Shown: positions 47,729-60,221 of the stretch, piece by piece
Layout of the letters: each line of letters starts with the position of its first letter
Position numbering within the stretch: the stretch's first letter is position 1
Source of the DNA: Carposina sasakii
Lineage: Eukaryota; Arthropoda; Insecta; Lepidoptera; Carposinidae
NCBI GenBank assembly: GCA_014607495.2
Contig: CP053157.1
Coordinates: forward strand, 7,006,001-7,070,000
Length of the DNA: 64,000 bases
Direction: 5' to 3'
Translations under genes and position numbers: made by a program
The notes under the pieces: model-generated
The model's database searches: none
What the model saw: only the letters and a program-made list of their open reading frames with translations
Told to the model about the DNA's origin: nothing

Positions 47729-48270
47729 GAATTCTCAAATATAAGTGCCTACCATTTGTATGAAGTTAAGTATCTGTGCTGTTCTTTACTCATGTTGTAG
47801 AACTTTCAAGATTGCATGTTACACCCCGCAGGCGTACAACTTTTAGTACTTAGGTAGACATCATATCTAAACATGTCTTAAATTGGTATTTTAAACTGTA
47901 ATTCTTTGTCACAAGATCTATGTAGGTATATACGTAAAATGCTTCAGAAATATTATGTTCTGATATTATATTTGTTAAATTCATGGTAAAATTATGTAAA
48001 CCTCATTTCATAATACTTACCTACTCTATATATTAACACTTTATAAAATATTTAATTTAAAATATAAATTGCACTTAGGTACTATTAAGTAGAACAAAAT
48101 TAAAATTGTGTACGGCAATATAATAAGGCACCTAAAGTGGAAAACTTAAAAGGCGAATTAGGTACCTACTAAAAAGCATTTTAAATACGAATACACCCTT
48201 ATTAGTTAATGGACTGTGTAATTTGCGTAAACGCATATGGTAATGGTTTTTATTTTTTGTTCATACATAT

Positions 48271-48530
48271 AAAGGTGGGTTCCCACGGTGCGTGATATTA
48301 CGGACGGACGCGCACCAGCCCGCACCACGGATCGTGGGAAACGGAGCGTCCGTTGTAATACTTACGGTCCGTGGTGCGCGCACCACGGGTAGCGTCCTAA
48401 TGCATCGGTGCGTCTACGGTCCGCGATTGTAGACGGACGCGGACCGCCCGCACGGACGAACGCACCGTTAGGGTGCCCGTCCGTGGTTTTCGTCCATGGC
48501 GGTGCGCCCGGGCCTGTAGATTGCAGAGAT
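48271..48530. mobile_element. GC-rich foldback element, copy 1
   Basis: The left end aaaggtgggttcccacgg, then tgcgtgat, matches the inverted right end of copy 2 (49788-50012). The body is strongly GC-rich and made of recurring words (ggacggacgcgcacc, gcccgcaccacggatcg, cgtccgtgg) in both orientations, unlike the AT-rich surroundings. The right terminus is not evident here. Open frames in it are by-products. Confidence 0.6.
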
Positions 48531-48914
48531 GTCTGTAGACCACATAAAAATTTGTCACATGGATGCAATAGATAGTATAGTAGTCTAAGTGAATATACAC
48601 TCGCCCTTGAATACACTTCTGATTTTTTTTAGTATTTGCAGATAAAAAAAATTACTTTATTCAAGACCTAATAGTTTTATTATTGAAATACTTGAGGTGT
48701 TACTGAAAAGTGCTTTTATACACTTCACAACACATTATTACACATTACTTGCATAAGCCTTTGTACCTAACATTCATGGCAATCAGACCATGTAAAATTA
48801 TCGTAAACCTCTTAGATAATTTCACCTATGGATATTTTTATTGAATACTAATATAGTCACAAGTGTTTATAAAACAGCAATACTCGTATTAACCAGCTAA
48901 TTAAAATAGTATCA

Positions 48915-49058
48915 ATATCGCGCTCCTTAGGAAAGCAAACTTTGCGGATAATCAAATTAAAAATATTTCCTGGGAGTAATAACACTGTCGTCATAACAAT
49001 GGTACTTGTTCAGTGTTTCATTCAGTATTTGCCTTTCACACAACCTTGTATGTCTACT
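48915..49058 (+). mobile_element. MITE family M2, interrupted copy
   Basis: aaagcaaactttgcggataa, then aataacactgtcgt, then cagtatttgccttt matches 58470-58570 closely. The right end is lost where an M1 element (49057-49415) begins, so M1 may have inserted into M2. Confidence 0.6.
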
Positions 49059-49415
49059 GGGTATTTTTGGTCGTCAACGTTCCCGAAAACTACGGAATCT
49101 CATCATCACGATGATTTTTCTCCATGGGGCATACCTTGGAAGATGTCTGGTTTGCATAATATTAGAGTCTAACAAAGTTAACCGTAAAAAAATAGATACG
49201 GTTTTCTGCATTAATGCACATTGAGTAGCAAGATTTTTGAAGAATTAATTAAATCTGTCTATGAAAAAATTAGTGGGCACTATAAACGCCCGATCAATAA
49301 AAAAAAATATAAAAAATTTAAATTTTTTTCGGCACCTCCATGGAGAAAAATCATCGTGATGATAGATTCCGTAGTTTTCGTTAAGGGTGGCAACGACCAA
49401 AAACATCCTGTATAC
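49057..49415 (-). mobile_element. MITE family M1, inverted copy
   Basis: gggtatttttggtcgtcaac at the left and caaaaacatcctgtata at the right. The middle shows the family landmarks with several small changes (cataccttggaagatgtctg). Confidence 0.7.
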
Positions 49416-49787
49416 AAAACACTTAAAAGTACCATATAGAGAATTAGAAATGCATTTTTATTTTATCCCAATAGTATCCGCGAGAATTGTAAAATCTGCA
49501 TCTTAAAAGGAGCTTATAGTCGTGCTTCAAACTATTTCGACTGTACAAAGTATATACACTTGTCCCCTTATTAGTTTTCGACATAAAGAACATAAATGAA
49601 ATTGTAAGGCGTTACTCGGAAGTGTAATACATTGCTGTGCGAAAAAACGCAATAGTGCAAAATGGTTTCGCGTGGCGATTGTAATTAGTGCAAGTGCCTG
49701 TTTTCGCCTCAGTTATGAGTTATCAATGGTCAGTTCGCCATATCAATTGGTATAGTATTTGTTAAATAAATACCTTCAAGTATTCCA

Positions 49788-50012
49788 TAAAGGTATTTCA
49801 AAATAGTTCCCACGGTGCGTCATGGATATTATAGCCGGACGGACGCGCACCAGCCCGCACCACGGATCGTGGGATAACGGTGGGCGGTCCGCGTCCGTCT
49901 GCAATATCACGGATCGTAGGTAATACAGACGCGTCCGTGGTGCGCGTCCGTCCGTAGCCGTCGGTGCGTCCGCGTCCGTCCGCGAAATCACGCACCGTAG
50001 GAACCCACCTTT
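49788..50012. mobile_element. GC-rich foldback element, copy 2
   Basis: Left end gttcccacggtgcgtcatgg, preceded by aaaggt and an 11-base interruption. The right end is cgcgaaatcacgcaccgtag then gaacccaccttta. The ends are inverted repeats and the interior is GC-rich with cgtccg words in both directions. Copy 1 is at 48271-48530. Confidence 0.65.
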
Positions 50013-52440
50013 ATATTTCTAAGAATGCATATCTATATCGTACGTTTACATATAGTTCTCCTTCGTGAACCTGCTGCAATTCCAGATGTACCTACCTATC
50101 TTAGTCACATGAATTAATATTCTCTGAGTAGGTATGTTGGCTAGTTCATATATGTAGACTTCGGGGCAAATCCATTAATTTCAATGTTCTCAAATGGCCG
50201 TTCAAATGATAAGCTTGTCACAAGTTTAGTTCTCAAACAAATAAGTAGTTATTAGTGATAAGTTACATATCAAGAGTATTATTGTAATTAATAGGAAACT
50301 TCGAATTTCAAACACCACAAAGTTTCGAATAACCTCGTAAAGTTGGCATTCCACCATGTGCTTATGCTACGTTGCTAAGGATGAGGATGATATCCACATA
50401 TTTTATTGTATCAGGCGTTACTATTCGGAAGTTCAAATTTTTAACAAGGGGTGGGTACCCATGTGGGTATTCACCTTTTTATTTTTTTAATTGAGGATAT
50501 ATTAAAACTGCTTGCAATACATTGGTTTTAACCATGGAGGTAATAAAAAATACCGGAGAGGGTCCTATTAAACAAAAAGTGTGACACCTCTAATATGAAA
50601 GTTTTTCAAAGTATGACAGTCGACCTAATTTGGCTACTGACGTTTGATGTGTGAAGTTCGTTTTCGCAGTGCAATAAAATATAAATAATGCCGTCGTGCG
50701 TAGTAAAAATCTGTTGAAACAATAGCAGTTACATCAATAAAAGTGAAGGGATTATTTATTCTATTCTATTTTATTATCTAAATATTAGTTAAAAATGAAT
50801 TTGGGAAAAACTCTCGAATCCAATATATTTTCTCTTAATTTAATCTTTAAAGTCTCATGTTCTGCCGTTGGGTTATCGGTGAGTAGCTCTATTTCGTCAG
50901 GCCAGACCCAGCCTGGGGAAATATTGTTATGAAGTGAAGCATTTCATAGGCAAGAATGTAATTATTTATCTCAATATCGTCTTTTTAGATAAAAATTATT
51001 AATCGTTTTTAAAATTGAAAACGTTGTTTTTATCCATCAGTGTTGTCGTTTAAAAATGGGGAAATTACCCCAGAAGTAGGAAAATTGGTACTAACTGAAA
51101 ATGAAAATTATAACTCAAAGAAAACATTTCTGTATTTATGATAGAAAAGGTTAAGAATTTCTATGTCAAAGTAAAATGACATTAAGAAAAAAAGTCACAG
51201 TAAAATTTTATGATTAATTTTAATCTGCAAATAACGCGTGAAAAAAGGAATGGATTACAATAATAAGACAGTGTAGAAATGACCATGATTGGACGCCATC
51301 TACGTCTAGTGTGATTTGCAGTATATATTTTGAACCCAAGTTCTGAACATTAGTCGGCAGATCCAAGGGTCAGCGGAGGGTGTAGGGCCCGGCGGTGGGC
51401 GAACCCTTGATGGAAAGTTTTACTCTGGCAAATAAATCTTATTGCTTAAAAAATCTTATTTCATTTATGTCTCTAGATATAATTTTATGTACGCGAAATA
51501 AAACGAAAAATATTGTACTCGTTTATTTCGCGTAAATAAAGTAGGCACTTACTGCTATTTACGTCGATATCGTTGATTCCAATATCTATTAACGGTTACA
51601 CCTAGGTTCTAATCTGACACAATTTTACATTAATATTTATAATTTAGAAATCGTACCATATACAAAAGTTTTGTGAAGTAACACGAGAATCTTTCAAATA
51701 ATTAATTATCAACATTTTTTTCTTCTTGAGAATAGATCCAGGTATCTAAAGGTCATTTTTTTTAAATAGGGGAAATTTCACTTCATAGATAAATGCGGGC
51801 AACCCTATTATGACAGACCGCCGCCATTTCTACATAACAGAAGGCTACCTCCGGTATTTTTATTACATTATTAATTAGTTTTCAGCTTAGTGGCTATGTA
51901 TACTTGCATGCTGGGTGCATACAAAAAAGCAATCGTAAACCCTGCCTGAACTATGCAAGCATGGCGATGCACAGGTTTGAGAGGCATGCAATCCCAGTAC
52001 ACAATGCAGCGTTCAACAAAACAAGCGATAAAACTGTCTTGTTTTCATTCGGAATGTTACCGATCGATGTAAATGGTTTCTTTGAATACTATTCAGGCAA
52101 CGATCGAATATCTAATCCTTACCCGAAAGCAGCATAATTAACTCCCTGTCTGCATGTTTTCAGCCTTTTGTACCTTTATAATGTTTGTTACCGTTGATAT
52201 TTCTGTCCAGAGTTGACGAAGGAACTCAGAGGCGTTCTCTTAGGCAACTTGTCACTGATTATGTACATGTATATCTGGCTCTGCTATGTTTTTATTTAAG
52301 ACTGGTTTTTATTAATAATTCACATAAAAAACAAGCCATATGAGCCATTTTGTCAGTCCCGAGCGTCCAGTAGTGATGTACTCCCTCCATTGGAAGTACA
52401 AATTTGATCTCTATAGTTTCAAGCTGTCGTAGAACCGATG
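50013..52440. other. No gene seen
   Basis: AT-rich, apparently unique DNA. The words ggtgggcgaacccttgatgg at about 51393 echo 9907. Open frames at 51904-52137 and elsewhere have no recognisable content. Confidence 0.4.
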
Positions 52441-52655
52441 GACGGTGGAGTAAACGGGTTCTCGAATGGAGACCGCGCCTCGGCAAACGTAGCGTTGGGC
52501 GCCCTCCGGACAGATGGACCGATGACTTAAAGAGGACGGCTGGTAGTGGATATGGATGGCAAAAACGGGGGAGATCGAGCCATGTGGCGTACACTGGGGG
52601 AGGCCTACGTCCAGCAGTGGACTGCAATAGGCTGACCATGATGATGATGATGATG
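52441..52655 (+). mobile_element. Non-LTR retrotransposon 3' end with (ATG)n tail
   Basis: In frame from about 52467: EWRPRLGKRSVGRPPDRWTD then DLKRTAGSGYGW. After a frame change this continues as the 'LGEAYVQQWTAIG' end (nucleotides gggggaggcctacgtccagc and agtggactgcaataggc) and a (atg)n run at 52638-52657. This is the typical C-terminus and simple-repeat tail of RTE-like moth LINEs. Frameshifts show it is inactive. Confidence 0.75.
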
Positions 52656-52819
52656 TTTCAAGCTAGTACACATGTTTTAAAATCCGAGTTCAAGTAGATG
52701 TCGCGTCGTATGAGCGGGCAATGAGAAAATCCCTCTATTAATATGCGGTTAACCTCCCTACATCAGTAGCACCAGGAAAATGCAATACAGGTCACATCAA
52801 GTTTTATTACAGCCATATA

Positions 52820-52985
52820 TTTAATGGCGGCCGAGCTGGTTCCGACAAATTGCAATTTTTATGCGATCCGCAGCCGGCGCCGCGCCGCTGCTAATTACAT
52901 TTTTTATAAACCACGTGCATCGCGGGCTTTAAATGTCTCGAAGAGTTACATCGATCCAACAGCTGGGGGTAGGCGGTAAATGTTG
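52820..52985. other. GC-balanced single-copy island with homeodomain-like words
   Basis: From atggcggccgagctggttcc to cagctgggggtaggcgg, with ccgcagccggcgccgcgccg, ctaattac, aaccacgtgcatcg and tttttatgcg. No coding frame of note and no repeat copy. It has the look of a conserved enhancer-type element (inference only). Confidence 0.3.
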
Positions 52986-54362
52986 TTTAAAGTTAATGAG
53001 AGAATCCAAATGGATTTTACTAAAGGGATGAATTTTATAGCAACGCTGTCTACCCGCAGGCTTATTTTAACTTGCGACTCGTTTGCAATGCAATCGAACA
53101 CTAAACGTCAAAAGTATACTATGCTACTGATTCAAAGGATAGGCTACTATAGTAATCTATATAATAATATAGTATATCGGTTACGCCTTGTAGAATTAGG
53201 GTGTAGGAAGTTAGAAGCTTTGCTCTACATGAGATCTAATAACTTTTTGACAATGCGAGTCTAGGCAACATTTTACATGGAAATATTTTTATATCATATG
53301 ATTTTATGTTTCATAGTGAATATCGCTAAATTGCGATCAATTCTCGCTTCCATAAGCAGAATAAGAGCTAATGCCTCAAGTAATTTATGTGCAACAGGGT
53401 ATGTCACTCGTAATTCGATAAATAAATGCGTAAGATGTTTTCGTCTTGTCTATTTCCCGATCTCGGCCTGATGGATGACCGGTAACTCCCTAATCTACGC
53501 AATTTCCAATTTCAAAGGGTCGGCCACAATCTCTGTTCGAGCAATTTAAGGTGATTTATTCTTTGCCAACTCGTAGGTACCTACTGTTATATCAAATTGT
53601 TTACGCAATAATCTTGCAATTAAAATCTAGGTCAATAAAATTGTTTAAGTATTCATAAATTACTTATTGAAACTGCGGCTAAAATGATAGTTGTTTTTAT
53701 TTGTGCGCAAAATTTTGTAAAAAAACATACAATTGAATTGTTTTCGACGATTACGGAAATTCCGGATATAATAGCTGTCCTTGCATAAAACGACTCAGCG
53801 GGGATTTCGTGAATTTGCATATGAAAATTGGGGTTTTTTACCATGAAAAAGATTTCAGACAATAACGCTTGGCGTTATATTCCAGCCACAGTCTGTCGGC
53901 TCTAACTTTTAAAATAATTAAAACCCGAGCTCTGCCGCACGACGAACGAATAATTCATTAAGAAGGTTAATTAAATTCGTTAAGAAGCTGAGGCTCCAGT
54001 GGACACGTTATAAGATTCATTTCAAATTATAATCCAATCACGTAACTCAAAAGTAATTACTACCTACTACAAACTTCAATGATTTACGATTTGTCAGAGA
54101 GTTAGTATATTTTTACTTACGATGTTGCGCTTTGTTTTATGGATATTACGAAAATGGTAGCGAAAATGCCCAATATAGTTTGGGTACACACAGTAGTTTT
54201 GAATTCCAAATCTGTGAACCATTTTAATACTAGGACTTCCTGAACTATTCACTTTATTTGCTAGGATTCCAGGATACGAAGCCCAGTACTCTGGAATCAG
54301 ACACAACTGATTTAACTAAGGATTCAACATAATTATATCTAAGTTTTTCAGAACAATAAAAA

Positions 54363-54600
54363 AACACACGCTTCACCCACAACACATTAACCTAGTCCCT
54401 CACTCCCCCCAATCCCAAAGGTCTTGTATCGTGGGTACTATAACATTGGTACATAAATACAAAGATAATTATGGAGAAATCCTTGACTGGGAAACAAATG
54501 TCAATATTCATCATATTAATGTTTGCACCTACCGGGACTCGAACCCAGGACCTATGGCGTCGCAGGTAATAAACAAACTACATCTACCGGCCGACAATGC
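54363..54600 (-). mobile_element. tRNA-derived SINE
   Basis: The same order of blocks as 40868-41097: on the minus strand ggccggtagatgtagt, cgacgccataggtcctggg, ttcgagtcccggtaggtgc, then tagtacccacgatacaagac and gtgttgtggg. The B box is GGTTCGAGTCC. Confidence 0.7.
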
Positions 54601-55883
54601 TAACTGCTCCAACTAAGGATTAAACATAGTTATAACTAAGTTTTTCAGAACAATTGTCTGTACACTTGCATTGCAAATGAATACATACATCGCACATGTA
54701 ACAGGATCCAGTTCCTAAGTTCCAAATTAGCATGAAACCTGAAACACACTGATACACTGAAATGGCGTATTTTGCATATCTCTACGATAATATAGTGAAT
54801 AATGTGGTGTATGGAGAGGCTTTGTAGCCAGACGCATGCAAACATTCCTACATTCAATTTGTCACCTAACTTATGGTAACTACAAGTTACCATACGAACT
54901 CGCTAGGGTATTAATTATTATTTAAAATATTCATATACACTATAATGATCCTAACAAGGGAGTAGATAGGCTATGAATGTAGCCAACTATTAGAGATCCA
55001 AATCACATATACTTTTTAAATAGTTCTCATACATAGATGTGATTACGGATCCGAAATTTTGGGAATAGGTTCTCTAATAGTAGACTCTTTTAATAGCATT
55101 TCGATTAACATATCCCTTCTGTTACATATTATGTTAAAATAGAGACAATAGAAAGAGCCCTCCCAGGTTACGTATAAATGTATTTTTAATCAAAAGTTAT
55201 TGTCAAGGTACTATGACAATAACAAAGGCTAAAAAATTATGTTCCAATTCTTCATTAGGACAGAGTAGTAGAAGATCACCTATTTACATTTTTAATTAAG
55301 ATCACACAATAATGTACTGTCCAAAAAGTGTCTGATATCACCTAAATTGTATATTTTTTCCTTTTTATTGTTGTAATTTAAAGCTTCGCATATTCGGCAC
55401 AAATGTTTCGACTGAGATCCTAAATACCCATGTTCATTCACAATTTTAAAATCATTTCTCCATCTATGAAACTTTAAAATACGACTTTTATTCCGGCTTA
55501 TGTTTAGTATTTCCTTTGATAATTTTTCGTAACTTTCAAAATTATCCACGTGAAGAAACGAATCAGGAGGTAGTAGTTTATAACAATCCTCTAACTTTGG
55601 ACCTAAGATAATTGGTATGGCCCCTTTAGAATAAGCATTGCTGAATATTTTCTCAGTGAAATATTCCAAGCATTTTGAATTTTCCAAGACAAAATAAAAT
55701 ATGTAATGTCCTATTAGCTTACAGTCCAATCGAAAGTGGCCCGGGCAACTGAAAAAAAATTGGAACAAGTTCACATATACTTACAACTTATTCATGAAAA
55801 GGTATAAGATATTTTATTTATTCTGCAGATTTAAAATGCTCTGGGAGTGAAAAAAAAAGTATAATACTACAGCTGCTTCTCTT

Positions 55884-56092
55884 CCCGGACATACTGTAGA
55901 GGGACAAGAGGGTCTTGGTGTTTTGTAGGCGATGGGCTGACCACCTGTCACTACTAACCGAACTTGTACATCTCAACTATACCCTCAAAATTGGTCAGAA
56001 CTGGCACCATATGGTTTTATCGGTCCTTGGTGCTATGCCTACCCCGTAAGGGATAAAGGCGTGATTATATATGTATGTATGTAAGATTTAAA
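55884..56092. repeat. Interspersed repeat in intron 4 of the fucosyltransferase copy
   Basis: An inverted near-complete match to 16757-16945: gtagagggacaagagggtct at one end, ctaccccgtaagggataaag and atatatgtatgtatgtaag at the other. Confidence 0.75.
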
Positions 56093-56959
56093 ATGCCGCT
56101 TACCTATTTTTGTATTCCTTTCTATCTGAACATTTTCCGTAAATATCAACTTGAAGCAAACGTCTCATTTCATTCAAAAAAGACATTCGAGTTTTCATAC
56201 AATTAGACAATAGCACAGTGGTGAAAATATCCCATCGTTTTTCATTCCAGTACGGGACTAGCTCGGTCAAGTCTGTATAAGTAGGATTTTCTTTTACAGG
56301 TCTCCGTTAAAGGCACTGTTCGGCCATAAGGCACTGGAATATCCGCATCCGCCCTAGACATAATAATATTAACTTTGTAGCAATTTTCAATGTTGATATT
56401 TAGACACAAAGAAAGAAAACGTTTATTCTCACTACCCATATAACAGCTACTAATAATCACTTCCTAAGAAGTTATATTTATCATTCCGAAGTCGCGGTTA
56501 CATTTGATTTCATTATTCATCATTAACTATTTTTTTTATCGAAACATAAATCTTTGTTTGGAAAGAGTTTACCTGTAAGTCATTGACCAATTAAATTTGT
56601 CCTTTAAGTCGTCCAGTTTAACTATTTTATGGGCCAATGATTGTGTATTTATAGGTGATTCATCAGTAAGAAAAATCCATCGTTGGTGTCGACTTCTTCC
56701 CTTATTACTGGGCAGTTCTCCTCTCTGTAAATGTATCACTACTGCGTCCACTTTATTGATATCGTCGTCATTTCCAGTGAATTCGCAATTGTTTACACTG
56801 CATTCATGTAATGGAGATCTGAAAAGATACACATACCTATTTTATCGACGCCACGGTATGTTTAAGTATGTCAATGAAGTACATAGATACCTATACACAC
56901 GGCTGTATTCCTAACAAAGTTTCAAAAATTAAGTAGCCAAAACCGCAGAACCTTTAGGC

Positions 56960-57045
56960 CAAAATTGTCAAATTCGCAAATTGTCAAGCGATCGCAATCA
57001 GTCAAATTCGCAAATTGCTAAATTCTCAAATTGTCATGCGGTTAT
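56960..57045. repeat. Short tandem words in intron 2 of the minus-strand fucosyltransferase
   Basis: The unit (gt)caaattcgcaaattg recurs three to four times: gtcaaattcgcaaattgtca, gtcaaattcgcaaattgct, aaattctcaaattgtca. It has no coding role. Confidence 0.7.
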
Positions 57046-57059
57046 CTATTTGAAGCAAA

Positions 57060-57236
57060 CCTTAATATAAGCATGAATGGACCGATAGCTGGTACAGATG
57101 TTAATGTTCAGTAACAAATTTTGAGCATAATCTTCTGAGAGAATGTCCAAGATCCTTAGTTGACTCTTACGACATGCACGGAAGCAGATGCAGCTCATGC
57201 AGTCTAGTCAAACTCCGCATCAACACAAGGTCAATA
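57060..57236. repeat. Interspersed repeat in intron 2
   Basis: agctggtacagatgttaatg, ccttagttgactcttacgac, atgcacggaagcagatgcag and aaactccgcatcaacacaag follow the 21433-21612 family. Confidence 0.6.
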
Positions 57237-57826
57237 AAGTATCTAATTACATAATTTATCTTCACTTGCCTCTAATTGACTTATTGTAAGTACCTAAGTA
57301 TTAAATTTTACCTTTGATGTGTTCCAAAACTGTGAACTAAACGGTTTTTTAACCAATTCCAATGCTTCCATATAAGTATTGAAAATTTCTTATCTTTTAG
57401 ATCTTTATGAATGTATTGCATTCGAGAGGAATTTTTAAAAAGAATACTTCCCAAATTAGATGTGTTGATTTTCTAAAAAGATAAATCGTGCGCTGTGAGT
57501 TCCTGCCACTAGATGTAATTTCCAAAAAATTTTAATAGTGAAGAAAATAAATTTTAATATTAAATACATAGTAGTTCGATGCAATTTTTGGAAATGTTAA
57601 TACTTACCATTCTGATTTGATAAAATAATCGTAGAATGTCATCGTGAGCTGAAAAATTATTGTAGGACATTCTCATAATGTTTTCTACTTTTTTGTTTTC
57701 ATTGTTAACTATTTTGACGTCAGATAAAATTAAGACAACAAATAAGGATATTAGTAGTAGGAGTGTCAACACTTTGGTTAAAGTTAGTTTTTTAGTAAAT
57801 CTATACAACATTAGAATGGCGTACAA

Positions 57827-58098
57827 AAAATCACACTGTTTGACTAAAAGTTTAAATAAATACTTAACAATGTTTACTTTTATTTTATGTTATTAATTTT
57901 TAACAACTACGAATTTACGTCCAGCTTGGCATAAACCGATTCTAGTACTACTCTTACATGCTTCATATTGGTGACATACACAGTGGCTTTTGTGATTGAC
58001 ATGTTTTGGTGAACAATCAGTGTTCAAATATACCAGTTATAAGAGTATTACACTTTTATAACAGTGGAAATATAACAGTTTTTATGTTATCACTTTGT
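57827..58098. other. 5' flank of the minus-strand fucosyltransferase
   Basis: AT-rich, with no defensible promoter motif and no gene. The ATG at 57824-57826 was chosen because it precedes the membrane anchor. A second in-frame Met five codons on is also possible. Confidence 0.35.
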
Positions 58099-58595
58099 AT
58101 GCAGGGTGAAAGTGACAACCAGGCAAATATTGATATGGCGACTTCAGAGCATGATTCTGGCGACAAAACCACGAAAAATAGTCGCAGCAAAATTCCAAAA
58201 CATTTTATTTTTCACGACTACACGACTTTATTTCATTTTCCAGGAAAAAATGGTGTGGTTCGTTTAAGTGGGCCTTAGATAATCACTTTTTTTTAAATAC
58301 CTATGGATGATTTTAAAAAAGTTGCCTTTAAAAATGTTCAATTAATTGATCAATCCCAATGGAGAGTCACTAGTAGGTAATCCAAAAAATATCAATTTAT
58401 CACATAATAACCAATAAGCCCATTTAACTAGTAATTCACAGGATCGCCCGATACAATTAGCGCAAAAAGCAAACATTGCGGATAATCAAATTAAAAATGC
58501 ATTTCCTGTGAGTAATAACACTGTCGTTAAACTCAAAACAATGTAATTTGCTCAGTTTTTTAGTATTTGCCTGGCTGTCACCCACACCCTGTATA
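58099..58595. mobile_element. MITE family M2 with about 30-bp TIRs
   Basis: The left end tgcagggtgaaagtgacaac, then caggcaaat, is mirrored by the right end atttgcctggctgtcaccca, then caccctgtata. The 58006-58278 frame inside (QGESDNQANIDMATSEH and so on) has coding-like composition but no known domain, and it is probably chance or a transposase scrap. A related segment is at 48915-49058. Confidence 0.6.
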
Positions 58596-59729
58596 TTTAA
58601 ATTATGTCTATAAGATAAAAAAAATTACGATTAAAGTAAAGCAAATAAAACCATCATGTCTGAGCGTCCTAATGTTTACATCTCGTCTGACGTTCATATA
58701 GTTAGTTAGTTAATCTGATGTGATGCAAATTAATTGTTAATGGAAATTGCATTTTCAGTGCAATAGAGATGTCACTTGAAATTTTTTACTAAATTTTTTA
58801 CTAGATTCGAAATTATCGCAAGTATAGAGATTTACGAATATATCGAGTATTTAGATATAAAAAAGTTTTACCCTGAAAATATTTTGTTCCGAATTCCTTA
58901 AATAGTTGGTACTTACCTATATTATACACACCTACTTATTTATTCCATTCATAATTCGAGAAAATGTGAACCAATTTTTGCTTTTTTTTGTTATGTCGCT
59001 ATCGCCCCGTAGGTATATCAGAATAAAAAAATATTTATTTACTAAAGAACATTCTATTTTTTCATATTTTTTGCGATCCTACACTTATGATAACCCGATA
59101 ACCCGTTTCTTATATTAAATTAAATAAGTATGCCAATATCGGGATAATCCTGGATAAACTGAGTCAAAATGAGGCGGTTCTAAAAGTATATTCATAAACC
59201 TATGAATGTTCTTAAAGCCTTCCAATATTGCATACTGTAATGGGCCTCTACGGAATTGGAATTCTACACTGCACTTTTTTCGACACGCAATCAACTGATT
59301 GAATCCTGCAATTATGTACAGATAATTATTTTGCATTCAGATAAGTTTGTTTGAAACCGCTTTATAATTTCGATTTTCGAAGATATTCCGAAATTTTTTA
59401 ATAACTACTTAACACAATGGTACTTTAATACTAGAATAATAGTTTCTCTTAAGGATAGCAGTTTACGGAGAGCAGTTGTTATTCGCCTATATCTAATGTC
59501 TCCGCCCGTACTTCGGTCATGGCGGCCAATCTTAACCAACTAACTTATAACAACTAATTAATATTAGCCAAATATTATAGTGCACAATTTATCGCAAAAA
59601 CAGGTGTACTCTCCTCTCCATTCCCTCATTCTCATAGTCCTATGGGGCGGAAAGTCGACTCAACCGGAGAGATGTCAGGCGCAGTTTAGCTAATTTTGTA
59701 GGAACCATTATTTTTTATCTTATAAAATA
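58596..59729. other. Intergenic DNA between the two fucosyltransferases
   Basis: AT-rich sequence with no recognisable gene. The open frames at 58906-59118 and 59115-59336 look random. Confidence 0.4.
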
Positions 59730-59926
59730 CTAGTGGATGCCCGCGACTTCGTCCGCTTGGACTGCAGAAAAAACAAAGTGTCGAAATTATATATCCGGGC
59801 TAAAAATATTTTCAGCTAACTCCATACCAAATTTTATTAAAACGCTCAAGCCGTTTTTACGTGAAAGTGTAACAAACATCCATCCATCCACACTCACAAA
59901 CTTTCGCGTTTATAATATTTGTAGGA
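59730..59926 (-). mobile_element. Non-autonomous Helitron
   Basis: Minus strand TCCTACAAATATTATAAACG from 59926 (preceded by A) to CTAG at 59730-59733 (followed by T). The 3' hairpin is formed by cggacgaagtcgcggg and catcc. At 197 bp it is shorter than the copies of the first family but shares the body words gtcgaaattat and aaaacgctcaagccg. Confidence 0.75.
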
Positions 59927-60221
59927 TTTTTTATACTTACGTAATTCAGAACAAATTGTTTTCATTATTATCTACATTTTACAGAAACACACTAAACTTT
60001 AGACGATCCTCATTTAGCACACAAAAAAGAGACTTACAAGATACTGAGCTCAGAATATTCATTTATTCGTAGAAGCTGGCGGAATAAGCGTTAATCCTCT
60101 AAGGAAAGACAGTCGCGTTAAGCTGTTAGCAAAACTTCCTTTGCCATTACCCTAGAACGAAACAACCTAGGGAACAACATAATTGTTTTAGGAAATACAG
60201 GTCGGTCGACACGTAATAAGT

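Larger units (their letters stand above)
55292..57826 (-). pseudogene. Alpha-1,3-fucosyltransferase (GT10, FucT-C-like) with a frameshift in exon 4
   Basis: GT10 enzymes move fucose from GDP-fucose to GlcNAc on glycoproteins in the Golgi. The exons on the minus strand are 57826-57608, 57472-57312, 56818-56573, 56353-56104 and 55748-55292, all with GT-AG borders and the intron phases of the plus-strand paralogue. Exon 1 gives a short cytosolic end and a membrane anchor (LTLLLLISLFVVLIL, 21-35). Exon 4 carries DIPVPYGR and, in another frame, DLTELVPYWNEKRW, LLSNC and VDIYGKC. Exon 5 has IFYFVLENSKCLEYFTEKIF, the donor-binding block, and CRIC near the end. Exon 4 is 250 nt, not the 249 of its partner. 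One extra base lies between VPLTE and NPTYTDL, and the original frame then stops at about 56244-56246. Without that base about 443 residues would be coded. It may be a young pseudogene or a one-base sequence error, because every other feature is intact. Confidence 0.8.

Noticed and set aside
48362..48616. Arginine/proline-rich frames of 67-84 codons
   Set aside because: Produced by the GC-rich foldback element, and they appear on several frames at once.
56250..56318. A tiny intron explaining the exon 4 frame change
   Set aside because: GT..AG words exist (gtaaaag to tacag), but the gap would be about 27 bases, far below the size of functional introns, and the paralogue has coding sequence there.
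56242..56460. A separate 72-codon minus-strand gene
   Set aside because: It is the unspliced reading of exon 4 of the fucosyltransferase, ending at the frameshift-induced stop.
58006..58278. 90-codon frame between the fucosyltransferases
   Set aside because: It spans the left end of a MITE with matching inverted repeats at 58099 and 58595, so it is not an independent gene.
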